In this document: positions 11,770-22,481 of the stretch, piece by piece
How positions within the stretch are numbered: the stretch's first letter is position 1
How the letters are laid out: each line of letters starts with the position of its first letter
DNA from: Cryptomeria japonica
Lineage: Eukaryota > Streptophyta > Pinopsida > Cupressales > Cupressaceae
Direction: 5' to 3'
DNA: 60,000 nucleotides
NCBI RefSeq assembly: GCF_030272615.1
Contig: NC_081410.1
Location: 507,681,942 to 507,741,941, forward strand
Program-made: the position numbers and the translations under genes
The notes under the pieces: generated by a model
What the model was told of the DNA's origin: nothing
Seen by the model: the letters and a program-made list of their open reading frames with translations, nothing else
Database searches by the model: none

Positions 11770-14700
11770 TTATGACAATAAAGAGTGAAACTTGTCAAAA
11801 ACTGATTGAAAGTCCTACATAAATGTCCTCATGGATAAGGACCATGATTCAAGCAATGAGGTAGCAACCTCATTCTCTGTTTGCATCTGATAGACCTTTT
11901 CTTCCATGGCATCCAAGGTACTCATCTCTTGAGTGACCATTAGGGAATCCAGATTGAGATAGCATTTCTGGAGAATTTGCAGTCTTGGTAGTAGGACCAG
12001 TTGAAGTTCCTACAAATTTCATGTCTGGTTGCTGATCTCTGCCTCTATTCTTGTAGACTGGAGTTGAAACTAGTGAGCGGTTTGTCCATATGTGGTGAAG
12101 GAATCATATGGCGTCTTGAAGGTGCTTATGAATGACTGCATATCAGATTGCAGTCTATCTTTTTGGGCAAGTACATCATCACAAAATAGATGGGGTTGGC
12201 AAATCTTACTGAGCAGTAATTTGCCTTCATCCATTGCATCTCTGATGTCCTTCTATGCCTTCTATAAATCGGATCGGAGCTCAGTTAACTTTTTCACCAA
12301 TGCAGTGTCCAGAGCCTTTTGATGCTTCTTTTGGGTAGTGGCTTTAGCAACTTCTTCCAGGCTTTGCACCTGGTCTTCTACAACTGTGCATAGGAGCTTC
12401 AATTGAGCAAGAGAGGAATCGGTACTGGGGAGGTTGGTACTGGGTAGCAAATTGGTGAGTGTTTCCACTGCAGTTTGAATCACATCTTCCTCCTTTTTCC
12501 TCCTTAGAGCATCCAATCGCTCTTGAGCAAGCTTAGTGCTTTGCAGCAGCTCCAATTCATTTGCAGACTGGAGGTCAATGCGACTGGTAATGTCAGCCGG
12601 TTTGGCTTGAGTACCGATTGCCTTTGGGGTCTCCACCTGAGTGCTCTGTGCCGCTTCCTTTTTCTCTTTAGCTCTTAGCTTGTCCTCTTCTTCCTTCTTT
12701 TTCTTTTCTTCCTCTGTCTTTCTTTCTCTTCTTCTTCATCCTTTTTCTTCTTCTCCTCTTCCTTTGTCTTCTCCTCTTCCTTTCTCTTCGCTTCATCTTC
12801 ATCCTTCTTCTTCTTCTCCTCCTCCTATTTCTTCTTCTCCTCTTCCTTTCTCTTCTCCTCTTCCTTTTTCTTCTCCTCTGCCTATTTCTTATCTTTTTAC
12901 TACTCCGCTTCCTTCTTCTTCTTCTCTTCCTCTTGTCTCTTTTCTTCTTCCTTTCATTTCCATTCTTCTTTCTTTTCCGCTTCCTTCTTCTTCTTCTCTT
13001 CTTTTTGTTTCTTATTCTCCTCTTCTTTTCTCTTTTCTTCCTCTTTTCTCTTCTCTTCCGCTTTTCTCTTTTGTTCTTCCTTTTGCTTCTTCTCCTCTTC
13101 TGCTTGTTTTCTCTTTTCTTTCTCCTATTTCTCCTGACCTGCTATTTTTGTTGGTGCATCCAGAGTAACATTTTCACCATTCAAGGCATCAACATCAATA
13201 GGGTCCAATTGAGTAGTGACCGGTTCTCCTTCACTGTCATATACTTCATCTAGTTGATTGATTTCCGGTTCTTGCTCAACCTTTTCATTGGCTTCAACCA
13301 CTTGATGCAATCTTAAAGTGGATTGAGCAAGGCAGTGGGTATCTTTAGTCACTTCAGGGACTTTTCCTTCTAGCAACAAGAGTATCCTTCTTCTCATGAA
13401 GAAGAGGCCCTTATATCTTTCCATCACTTCATAAAGTTTTGTTTTGGGCACATTAGGAAATTATTGTGCAAATACTTCATCTCTTATTTCCTGTTCCTTC
13501 CCTATGACAATGTGCCATTTGTTATCTAAAGAATTATATAAAGAATCAGGTGTCTCAGATTTAATTTCTGATGGCCACCGGTCATTAATACATAAATAAT
13601 TAATGACTTCCTTTTCAACTTCTTCCTTTTCATCATCATTAAAATCATCAAAGCGCTCTTTCAAATCACCAAGAACTTTTCTTCTAATATTCTTAATTGT
13701 TCTTTAACAATGTGTCAAAGGTATGTAGGAGGAAATATTAATATTTATCGGTGCAAATGTTGCCGGTTCATTCTTTGTCTTTTTCCTTGTTTGCTTGGTC
13801 TTCTTAGGTTGTTCTTCAGACACAGTGTCCTCTGAGTCTGGTGTGTTGCTTTTTGTCTTCTGCTTCCTCTCAAAGACTTTGGCGGGTGCAGCTTTTGATT
13901 TCTTCTTTGCTGGTGACCGCTTGGTCACTTTGGGACTGGCTGCAGTGACCGGTGCCGATGCTGAAGGCACTGCCTTTCCCTTCTTTACTATGGGTTCTTC
14001 AACCAGTGTAACCCTTTCTAAATAGGTGTCAGTTCTCTTTGCCTTTAGATCAAGGGGCGAGGCGAGTAGGGTAGAGGCATACCCATCTAGCATGTCATGC
14101 ATTACCTTATATCCCATCGGTTCCACTTCTTCCTGTCTTGGCTCAACCACCTCCATTATGCACTCATCAACTTTGATGGTGAAGCAGATGTCATCTTCAT
14201 ATTTCTTGACAATATCGCTTGATATTCTCACTCTTTGGCTCATCTTGCATCTGAACTCATCAAAGTATTTGTTCAGAACTTCCAGATAATCGGTTCCAAC
14301 CACTTGTAGGCTTTCCTTGATTTGCTTTGTAACTGGTTGGTTGGCAGACCACTGAATATCTCCGACTCCTAGGAAGTAACCTTGGAAGTAGAAGAACAAC
14401 CCAACCAGTAGTTGTCCAAACTTAAATCTCAAGGCATTGTCCTATTTAATCGACTTGAGGTTCAACAGAAGTTGTCTTTGCATACAAGTGCACAAATCAA
14501 ACGATGCATCTTCCTTGATCATCCTATAGGCGGCATTTACCACTGCAGCAGAGATAGAGTTGATTCTACTGGCATGGAACATCCGGTATCCTATCACCAT
14601 ACAAGCATATTTGACCAGATTGTCCTTGATGGAATTGACAGTTATTCCTCGTGAGTCACTCACTGAACCGGTGAGCTTGGTCATTTCTGTCTTGCCGATC

Positions 14701-15111
14701 TTCCTTAGGGTTGGCACTTCACCGACGTTACAGAAACCGGTGACGACATGAATCGCTTCCGGTGTGATGTCATGCGTTCACTCTAAGTACATTTTATCAC
14801 CGTGCACTCTACTCAGAATGATGCAAATGTGATCATTTAAAAACTCTTCAAGGAAATAGATTGCATTGTGAATTTTCTTCTTTTCCAGAATGCTAAATTC
14901 CAGTTTAATCTTTTTGTCTTTCCAAGCTCAACTTAGAATGGATCACCAGAGATCCTAGATTTTCAATCTTACAGTCAATGTAATCAGAAATGCCTTCCTC
15001 GACTATGACACCAGCGGGTATTTGAGATAGGGCATTGTAGTTTGCCTTGTGTTGAATGAAGTCTACTAAATCAATGGGTGCACTAGAGCTAGGGTGTGAT
15101 GCGAAAACCAT
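11770..15111 (-). pseudogene. Element A second ORF (~1,114 codons), function unknown, broken
   Basis: I do not recognise a confirmed family. The frame starts at an ATG at 15111 (MVFASHPSSS) and runs to TAA at 11770-11772, with several stops and frameshifts. Conserved blocks shared with B's ORF include ILSRVHGDKMYLE with an IHVVTGF stretch, GLFFYFQGYFLGV, VVEPR..E.MGYK and LYNSLDNKWHIV. A basic Lys/Ser/Thr/Ala-rich segment follows the N-terminal third. A Lys/Glu-rich tract (about 12655-13137) comes next, and the C-terminal part looks like coiled coil. No signal peptide or clear membrane span is visible. It is the last ORF before the polypurine array, the place of the env-like ORF in Sirevirus Copia elements; that comparison is inference. 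Confidence 0.7.
12655..13137 (-). repeat. Lys/Glu-rich low-complexity coding tract (CTT/CTC-rich on plus strand)
   Basis: On the minus strand the tract encodes runs of EEEKKKEEEKRKEE type, consistent with a long charged helix inside the second ORF of A. The plus strand is almost pure pyrimidine, which creates spurious Ser/Phe/Leu-rich ORFs there. B has a Ser/Thr/Glu-rich linker at the matching place, so the tract looks like an expansion particular to the A family. C breaks off at the edge of its own copy (about 46580-46671). Confidence 0.85.
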
Positions 15112-15553
15112 GATAAATAGAGAAATTTGAAAAGTACCTTCGTAAATTGAAATTTAGGGCTCACAAATTATACTTCACCACACACTCCTTCAGTTGTTGA
15201 AATGTCGCTTTGTGTTCTACACTTCACCAACAGATGTTTGCTTCTGATTCTTCTTCAAGATTTTGAAAAAAATTTCGAATCGCAATCCAAATCACTTTTC
15301 TTCGCTCAGTGCTTATAAAATTATTTTCTTGAGAACTGATAAGTGAAAAGATAACTTGAAAAATTCTCTTAAACAAGTTCTTCACCTACCATAATAAATG
15401 CTCCACTATTAGGGTGTAAACCCTAATTTTCCTTTTACCGTTTCCAATCTTCTTCCAACTGATAGGTATCACATACCAGTTGAGGTCTTTTATCGGTGTA
15501 AACCAAGGGTTCGAAACATTTCACCGTTTGCTCCCCCTAAGCTTTTTTGATGC

Positions 15554-16833
15554 TTAGTTTGTCGGTTCAGCGACTTCCAAACTAGGTGCAGAAACCAGTT
15601 CTTCTTGAATCACTTCTTTTGGCTTCTTCTTCCAGGTTTTCTTCATATCCACTTGAATAGTTTCAACATCAATCTTTCCTTCCGAAGTGACTGGTATATC
15701 ATCCGATGTATTCTTTCTAGTTCTTCAAAATCTTGCTGTATGACCCAGTTTGTTGCAATGATAGCAAACCATTCCAGGTGCTCTCCAAGGTCCATTATTC
15801 GTGTTTCATTCTTCCTTCTGCATGTTGCAGCAGTGTGACCGTGACCATGACAAATCAAATAGTTTTCTCTCCATCCGGTTGCCACTTGATAGCCACCGCT
15901 ACCTGATTGATGATTATAGGTATTAAACAAGTTTGGATTTCGGTTCCCAGAGGGTTCAGGAAAAACTCTTTGACTCCTTTGAGGATACCTTCCAGTATTG
16001 TGCATGACAAATCTGCATTCAAATGCTCTATGCCCAAACTTGTTGCATGCATAACAATTACCATTTAATCTATTGGGTCTAGGCTTATCATTTAGAAAAT
16101 AAGGAAAATTATTGTAAGCCTTACTTCTACATACATTGGTAGTGTGTCCTTCCTTGAGACAATTAAAGCAAACAGGTTTGAACTTTTTCTTACCTTTATC
16201 CTTTGGTGTTGGTTGCTTCTTTCATGCTCCATCTTTTGTTCCAGAGGTCTCACCTTCCTCATAATCAGAGAAACCAAGTCCATTGGTATTCTTTACCGGT
16301 TTAGCTGATTCAAGCTTCCGCTCTAGCTTGACAGTGCTCTTATTGAATTTGGCAAGTATTTCCTTTGACTCAGTGAGTTCTTTGGAAATAGCACCATTGG
16401 ATTCCTTCAAGGTTGCATTTTCAAAAATAGCCATGTTTAGTTCACCTTGCATTTCTTCTTTTTCCACTTTACTCTCTTGGAGATGAGCAGTGAGAACACT
16501 GATTTCTTGCTTCAGCTTGGAGATCTCATGATCTTTGTCTTTTACCAGACCTTCAGTTTTCCTCCGGTTCTCAAGCTCTTAACACATTTAGATAGTCAGT
16601 CCTTCCAGCTCCTTTCTCAGGTTGGTATTGGATTCATTCAGTTTTTCCACTTCTTGAAATAGGGCTTCCATGTCCGCTTCATCAGAAGAACTGTTTTCAG
16701 TTAGCTCCATCAGTTTTTCAGCATGCTCCCTTCTTTTTGCCTAAAAGGCCTTATATTTGACTTTAAGTTCATCATAGGCTTGCTCAGTCTGAGTGAGCTG
16801 ATGAGTAAGTTCCCTCACAGTGTATTCCCCAAT
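15554..16833 (-). pseudogene. Element A gag: coiled coil plus four CCHC zinc knuckles, broken
   Basis: Gag forms the particle that packages element RNA. The start codon expected at 16831-16833 is ATT here but ATG in D. Residues ~1-190 are heptad-rich and charged (EVEKLNESN, LKQEISVL), typical of coiled coil. CCHC knuckles follow: CFNCLKEGHTTNVC (16129-16170), CYACNKFGHRAFEC (16015-16056), a third whose first Cys is Tyr (15820-15861), and a fourth (CYHCNKLGHTARF, 15725-15766) seen only after a frameshift, its last Cys being TGA. The frame resumes to TAA at 15554. About 427 codons. No protease follows. Confidence 0.85.
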
Positions 16834-16868
16834 ATCTCTTTCCAAGTGGTTAGACTTATAAAAAGGTT

Positions 16869-16881
16869 GGCTCTTATACCA
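16869..16881 (-). other. Primer-binding site of element A (initiator tRNA-Met type)
   Basis: On the minus strand TTGGTATAAGAGCC directly follows the 5' LTR end. The plant initiator tRNA-Met site is TGGTATCAGAGC, so one base has changed (C to A). D has the unchanged form at 43591-43603. Confidence 0.85.
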
Positions 16882-16883
16882 AT

Positions 16884-18096
16884 TGATGAATACTAAGAGG
16901 GGGGGTGAATTAGTATATCAAAAAATATTGTACTTAAACACTTTAACAGTCTAGTTGTAAACTGGTAAAACAGTTTCACAAACAAACCAGTTAACACACA
17001 TGCAAACCAAATAGCAAATAAGGCCTTCACCCATAGAAGCACAATCACCATAACACAAGAGATTTTGACGTGGAAACCCAAATGGGAAAAACCACGGTGA
17101 GATGAAACTCACAAGTAACTATCTGCATAATAGTAACCAAACCGGTTAAGGTCATATAATGTTCTTTACCATAATAGATCCTGTTACGAATCTCAATCTC
17201 TGTTAGGAGATAAGTCTGATTAAAGACTACCTTGTGAGAGGATTTCAGATCCACAGATGTGAATCACCTTGTTAGAGGATTTACAAAGGCTTTTCTGGGC
17301 CTACCCGGTTAAGGATTTCAGACTTGTCAAAGATGTGAGTAATCAACAAGTGAATGATCTAGCAAATGGCATAGTCTGCTTGATTAGATCCATGGTAGCT
17401 CATTGCTAATGCATTTCAACATTATTTCAGTCTTCAATAAATCCACAATCTGTTATATAACACAGACTTGATCTTCTCAGTTAAGATCACACATACAAGA
17501 ACTTCATCAACCACCAAAAACCTAACAACTACACTCATATTTTTAAAACCCTAGACATGATGTCCTTAAAAGAAATCTAATTTCATGTCGATCCAATAGG
17601 AGTACATTGCAAGTTCCTAGGCTCATTGTGTCTAGACACATTTGGTAACATGACATAAAATCACCGTCAAAGTGTCGATGGATGGTAGCTCATCACAAAA
17701 ATATACCGATTGGTAACTCATCACAGAGTATTACCGGTTTATCCAACTTTACCAGTTACCGGTTAGTAACTCAGAGTAATACCAGTTCAATTATAAAATA
17801 GATTACCAGTTGACAAAAATAAAGACTGGGAAAAATGATAACTGCTGCTTCTGGCTCCTTTTCTCTGCTACGCTTGAGATCCTCAAACTGCTTGATCTCT
17901 TCATGCCGCTTGGGTCTTCATACTTCTTAAGATCGGTAAACACTTTCTGCTTAACATCGATAGTCTAAAGACTACAACATAATACCAGTTTGGAACAAAT
18001 GCCGGTTGAGCATAATTCATACATTCAAAAAGTGATCTCATAGCAAATGTGTGTCCATCAATGACAATCAAAACAAAATCATCAAAAATTCCAATA
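16884..18096 (-). repeat. 5' LTR of element A
   Basis: It is the partner of 10269-11492. Its outer end is TATTGGAATTTTTGATG on the minus strand, two changes from the family start. Its inner end is CTTAGTATTCATCA, next to the primer site. The C-tract (G run on the plus strand) is 7 long at 16899-16905. AACCGGTT is at 17140-17147. Confidence 0.9.
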
Positions 18097-18101
18097 GAAA
18101 T

Positions 18102-19330
18102 TGCATTACATATCTAGATCACATTTATGCTTTTGTAGACAATGATAATCTTAGAGATGACATTGGAAAAACTAGCTCTTGTACCTCTCCTAGGGTATCT
18201 CATATGAATGAAGAAATAATTAATACTTCTATCAATGATCTCTCCAATGGAGAGCAAGAATTGAAGAGAAACATGGCACCATATTATTCTCATACACATA
18301 CCCTGGTGCAATGGGGGCAAGATCAAAATATTAGTGTATCAATCTCTATAGATCCTCCTTATTCTCCTAGAGCTTATCTTAACCATCAAAATATTTGTAG
18401 GGAAGATGATGTTATGCATTTTACTCATGACCTATCTCCTCATATAATATTACGCAAAGATGAAACCTTAGATGATAAGGACCTTCCTTCCCAACCTATC
18501 AAAGAGGATATGAATAATGATGATATAAAGGAGAAATTCCCTACAAAGAATATTAATTATTTGAATCTAATTCTTTCTTCGATCCTTCCATGTGTCCTTA
18601 CACTATAAATTTTAAAGAAATTCATGATAATGGTCTTTCTTCTTCACAATTAAAAAGTTCTTATAGGAGTGGTTATAGTTCATAATCTCAAAACAAGGTT
18701 ATAGTGGACAAGGAATTCGAAAATATGAACAAGGAATCAAAGTCCCTTAAAAGCCTCCTTCATAAGCTAGTACAAAAGGTCTAGGACATCCTCATCATTC
18801 ACCTATGGATGATCTCCTTAGGGTGCAAAAGATTAAGGAGTATTTTGTAAGACATAAACTCTATCATCCATCCAAAGGTGATTCTTCCTCAAATAATCCT
18901 TTTTGATCATATCATCAAACCCACGATTGTCTTGATTTTCAATAGGGAATAAAAGGAAGTTCATTGATAATGGAACTCTAAAAATTATATAAGATAATCA
19001 TCCCCCTTGTATAAAACCTTGTCCTACATATCAAGAGGCAGAACCAACCCTATTAAAAATCAAGAAAAGTCAGCTACAAGAATCTTTTAGAGATTGAAGT
19101 ATGATAGGAATGTTTTGTTTCCACCACTAAAACATACCTATAAGAATAAGGAAGGTTATGAGCATTGTATTTTTCATAATTGTTATTCTCATTCTCTTAG
19201 AAATTTTAAAGCCTTTAAAACATCTATTCAAGACCAATATGATTGAGATTGCATAGCTCTTACAACTGATCTTGCACTTTTTCTTGGTGAAGATCTAGTG
19301 CATTAACACTCCATTCACCCTACCATGTTT
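18102..19330 (+). pseudogene. Element G gag-like region, broken
   Basis: An open frame (18051-18608; the part before 18097 belongs to A) encodes a polar, acidic protein with no catalytic motif. Farther on, at about 19135-19250, translation gives EGYEHCIFHNCYSHSLRNF followed by KAFKTSIQDQYD. This matches the plant Gypsy gag nucleocapsid pattern C-X2-H-X4-H-X4-C followed by FK..IQD, with the last Cys changed to Phe. Several stops lie between. It is the only coding remnant found in G, with no protease or RT after it. Confidence 0.65.
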
Positions 19331-20290
19331 CTCCTCACCCTATGGAAATAGTAGTAAATTTCATTGGGGGCTCTTTGTCATGAGTGGTGATGCTTTTTCA
19401 ATAACAATCATACCTGGGAAACAACATAATTTTTCCTTGTCTTCTTGCTTGGAGAAAAGGATACTATATTTAAATCTCTACCTCTCCTTTGTCTTTCAAG
19501 ATTACCTCTTCTTTAGAGTTTCATTTTGCATTTATTTTATGTTTTTTCTCGCATTGAATTTTCCTTCATGTGAGTACATCTATGTTCCTTGTTTAGAACA
19601 TTTTATTTTCTTGAAGTGTTACATCATTCTTATGTATAATCTCTCTTTGGAGGTTGTGTAATTATTCTCTTTGTCCCTATGCTTGGGGGTTATTGATCTT
19701 TCCCATCCTTTCTAAGGATCCTCTTTTCCTTTGTTGAGTGGTCTTCTCTTATGAAACAATGTTATTCCTTGTGTAAACTTCTTTGTTCAAGGATTCTCTC
19801 TCATGCAAGAGGTGTGTATCCTTGACTACAACCACTTCTTTATTTGGCAATCTATATCTGTTATAAACAAACCATCTGCTTTGGGTCAAAAGTGTATCAT
19901 CTTTCATCAAGAATCCCTTTCACTTAGAAATAGGGGAAGGTATGTACTCTTTTTCTCCTTCCTCTCTTTTGGTCGATTATGTTATTTTTTGTTCAAAATA
20001 TCCTCTTGGAGGTAGCTATCTTTAAGAAAAGATTTCTTCTCCTCCAAAGGATTCTCTTTACACTTGCTATAGGATATCTCTTTTTCAACAATATTTTCTT
20101 TTCTTATAAGATTAATGCCTCTTTAGCCTCTATTTATGAACATTTTTGCCTATAAGGATATCTCTTTGGTGTTGAAGGTGCATATCCTTGTTTCTAGCTT
20201 CCTAATGACATCAACATAGGACTATGTTGACATCTTAAGCAGGGGCCATCACATATTTCCCTTTTTGAACTATATTTTATACCATATTTT
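19331..20290 (+). other. Non-coding interior of element G
   Basis: No ORF with a recognisable motif occurs here; the plus strand is rich in T and C. It lies between the gag remnant and the tandem repeat and is probably the 3' untranslated part of G, where pol would be in an autonomous relative. Confidence 0.55.
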
Positions 20291-20740
20291 GCATGTATTA
20301 TACAAGGTATTCATGCTTGAAACCAAAAAAAAAGAAAGTATTATACAAGATGTTTCATACCCAAAACCAAACACAACCTTTTTCATGTCATATACAAGGT
20401 GTTCATTGTCAAAACTAGACAAAACAAAGTCTTATACAAGATGTTTCATGCCCAAAACCAAACATAACATTTATATATGTCTTATATAGGGTATACATTT
20501 TTGAAACCAGACCAACAAAGTCTTATACGAGATATTCCAAAAAATAGGCATATATTTGTCTTATATGGGGTATACATGCTCAAAACCAGAACAACAAAGT
20601 ATTATACAAGATTTTCTTGAAACTAGACACATTTTCATTTTTATTTCATGTCTTATATAGGTTGTTGCATGGTCGAAACTAGACAAAAAAAATTCTTATA
20701 CAAAATGCTTAATTTCTAAAACCAAACACCAACATTTATA
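20291..20740 (+). repeat. Tandem repeat with alternating ~42/50-bp half-units in G
   Basis: The motif TTATACAAGATGTTTCATGC, followed by CCAAAACCAAACA, alternates with a variant TTATATAGGGTATACATGCT followed by GAAACCAGAC. Start points of the TATACAAG-like core are at about 20301, 20343, 20393, 20435, 20485, 20525, 20564, 20605, 20656 and 20699. The early spacings alternate 42 and 50 bp, giving a ~92-bp dimer; later ones are 39-51 bp. It lies ~520 bp before the 3' LTR, a common place for tandem arrays in plant Gypsy elements. Confidence 0.85.
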
Positions 20741-21248
20741 GTAGGATGAGTGGAACTATGAAAACATAGCTTGACTATTCCGACTCTCCTCACCAACATG
20801 GATCACCTAGAATAAGACAACTTGATAGCCTATGACATTCATGTCCTCTCTTTTCTCTTTCCCATGAGCTCATAATTTTACTATCGGTGGATCATGGTTC
20901 ATCATTTTATGCATGCTCTCGCTCTTTTTATGTAATTTCTTGTCTTCTTGTGATAGAATTTTGAGAAAGATATTAGTGGTTGAGACATTTTGATCATCAA
21001 GGTCTCTTTAACTAGTTGACTTGGAGCCTTTTTGTGTTGCATGTCTTTTGTCTTTGTTTTCCTCTTTGTTGTCTTTGTCTTATTTTGTGTATCCTTGCAT
21101 GTGATTGTGTGATTTAAGATCCTATGATTGGGGGTTTGGTTCCTCAAAATTAGTGATGTCTTATCTCCTTGTGATCTCACTCCTAATGGTTCCTCTCTCT
21201 CATCTTTATCATTTATTATGCATATTTCCATAGGCTCATACTCCAATT

Positions 21249-21263
21249 AAAGTAGGGGATAAA
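21249..21263 (+). promoter_or_regulatory. Polypurine tract of element G
   Basis: AAAGTAGGGGATAAA directly precedes TGTAGCATC, the start of the right LTR. This places 21264 as the 3' LTR start and fixes the plus orientation of G. Confidence 0.7.
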
Positions 21264-22453
21264 TGTAGCATCATAAATTGTAATTGGTCCAATTTACACC
21301 TCATGTTTGTGCTCCTACTTTAGTATGTTCTATCCTCATCCCCTCTCTGGATCCAATTCAACCTAACTCTTAAACTTTGATGTGATGAACAACATTTGGT
21401 GGGATGCATATTGGAGGTCCCTCTCCCATTTCTCTTTGTATTGGTCTTATTTTCTAGAGAACCAGGGCATGGATTGCCCTAGTTTAGACCAGGGCACTCC
21501 AAAATTCCCTGGTCACCCTTAAACATGAAATAGGGTAGGCCCTTTATTTTCTCAATGGCTTTTAGTCCCCATGGCTGCACATGGCTATTGGAAGTTGGAC
21601 TAATATGTAATTTTCATAGGGAACCCTATATAAAGACATCCTATCAATTCATTTTAGATCTAATACTCCATCCATTATCTGTCCATAATTGGTACATATG
21701 TGAAGAATTCATCATCAAACATCTTCAAAGATTCAAGGTTGCATATTAATCATTCAAGCATTATGGATCAGAGTTACATCAATCTTCACGCAAGAATATG
21801 TGTGTGATTAGGGATTTCCATGTTCATGTGTTTGTGATGCCATTATATTCAACATTTGTGATTACATTCAAAGATCATTACATCATCATCAATAATTACA
21901 AATCTGAGGTATACCTCAACATTTATTTTAGTATATTCATTATTTCATTCAAGGTTAATTCCTAAACCAACATATTTCCCTCTCTTTTTGTGTATAGGAA
22001 ATAGGTGCAGGACCTACACGTACGAATTCTGGCAGTGTCAACAGTGATGAACAAGTTCATCTTTCAGCAGAGGAATATTTAGAGGACCAGGGTGGATATG
22101 TACTACTTGGTCATAAAAAATTAAGGCAAAATTTTGGGAATTGGTTTTGAATCTTTTTTTTTTTTCTAGATCCTAGTTTGTGGCTTTGTGAGACATCTAT
22201 AGCATTTTGTATTTGTCAATTTTCTTCAATTATCACCTACTTTTCCCTAATTTCATAAGTATATTCCAAATTCAACTAAGAAAGAGGATAATCATTCCCA
22301 ACAAGGTGAATCCAATCAGAATCTTAGTCCTTCTCTTATTTAGATTGAGGCTAGATATTATTGGTTCAATCCTCTTTCAATGTACTGGGTTAATTAGATT
22401 AGTTAGTGGTTTTATCAACATTGAAACCCTAATTCATAATTTACACCATTATA
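21264..22453 (+). repeat. 3' LTR of element G
   Basis: It starts TGTAGCATCATAAATTG and ends CCATTATA (expected CA changed to TA). It is colinear with 8656-9828, and a TATA box (TATATAAA) is at 21627-21634. A poly-T run is at about 22156-22168. AATTT, the proposed target duplication, follows at 22454-22458. Confidence 0.75.
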
Positions 22454-22481
22454 AATTTCACAAAGCTTTCTTTTTAATACA

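Larger units (their letters stand above)
10269..18096 (-). mobile_element. Element A: pol-less Copia-like LTR element with gag and a second long ORF
   Basis: LTRs at 10269-11492 and 16884-18096 face the minus strand. The flanks GAATT (10264-10268) and GAAAT (18097-18101) match in 4 of 5 bases, as expected of a target duplication. The primer site matches initiator tRNA-Met with one change, and purine boxes lie before the 3' LTR. The 5.4-kb interior encodes a coiled-coil/zinc-knuckle gag and a ~1,114-codon second ORF. I could find no protease, integrase, RT or RNase H in it. It is therefore a non-autonomous (TR-GAG-like) element that must depend on a helper. It sits inside G. Confidence 0.85.
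8656..22453 (+). mobile_element. Element G: pol-less Gypsy-like LTR element, interrupted by A
   Basis: Two related LTRs (8656-9828 and 21264-22453) bound an internal region that holds a decayed gag and a tandem repeat but no protease, RT or integrase. The flanks GATTT (8651-8655) and AATTT (22454-22458) match in 4 of 5 bases and fit a target-site duplication. A purine tract precedes the right LTR, which sets the plus orientation. Element A (10269-18096) interrupts the internal region. The primer-binding site after the left LTR (TTTTGGTGAACTTGAC) does not match a tRNA I can name. The Gypsy assignment rests on the gag nucleocapsid motif. Confidence 0.7.

Noticed and set aside
12641-13253. Long plus-strand ORFs rich in Ser, Phe and Leu
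   Set aside because: They are the complement of the Lys/Glu-rich tract in the minus-strand second ORF of A; low complexity, no start context.
18051-18101. Start of the 185-codon gag-like ORF of G at 18051
   Set aside because: The first ~46 bp belong to the LTR of A and the repeated target; the methionine at 18051 is not the real start.
20291-20740. Regularly spaced repeats resembling a CRISPR array
   Set aside because: The spacers are themselves repeated, the half-units diverge gradually and the context is a plant retrotransposon; it is an ordinary tandem repeat.
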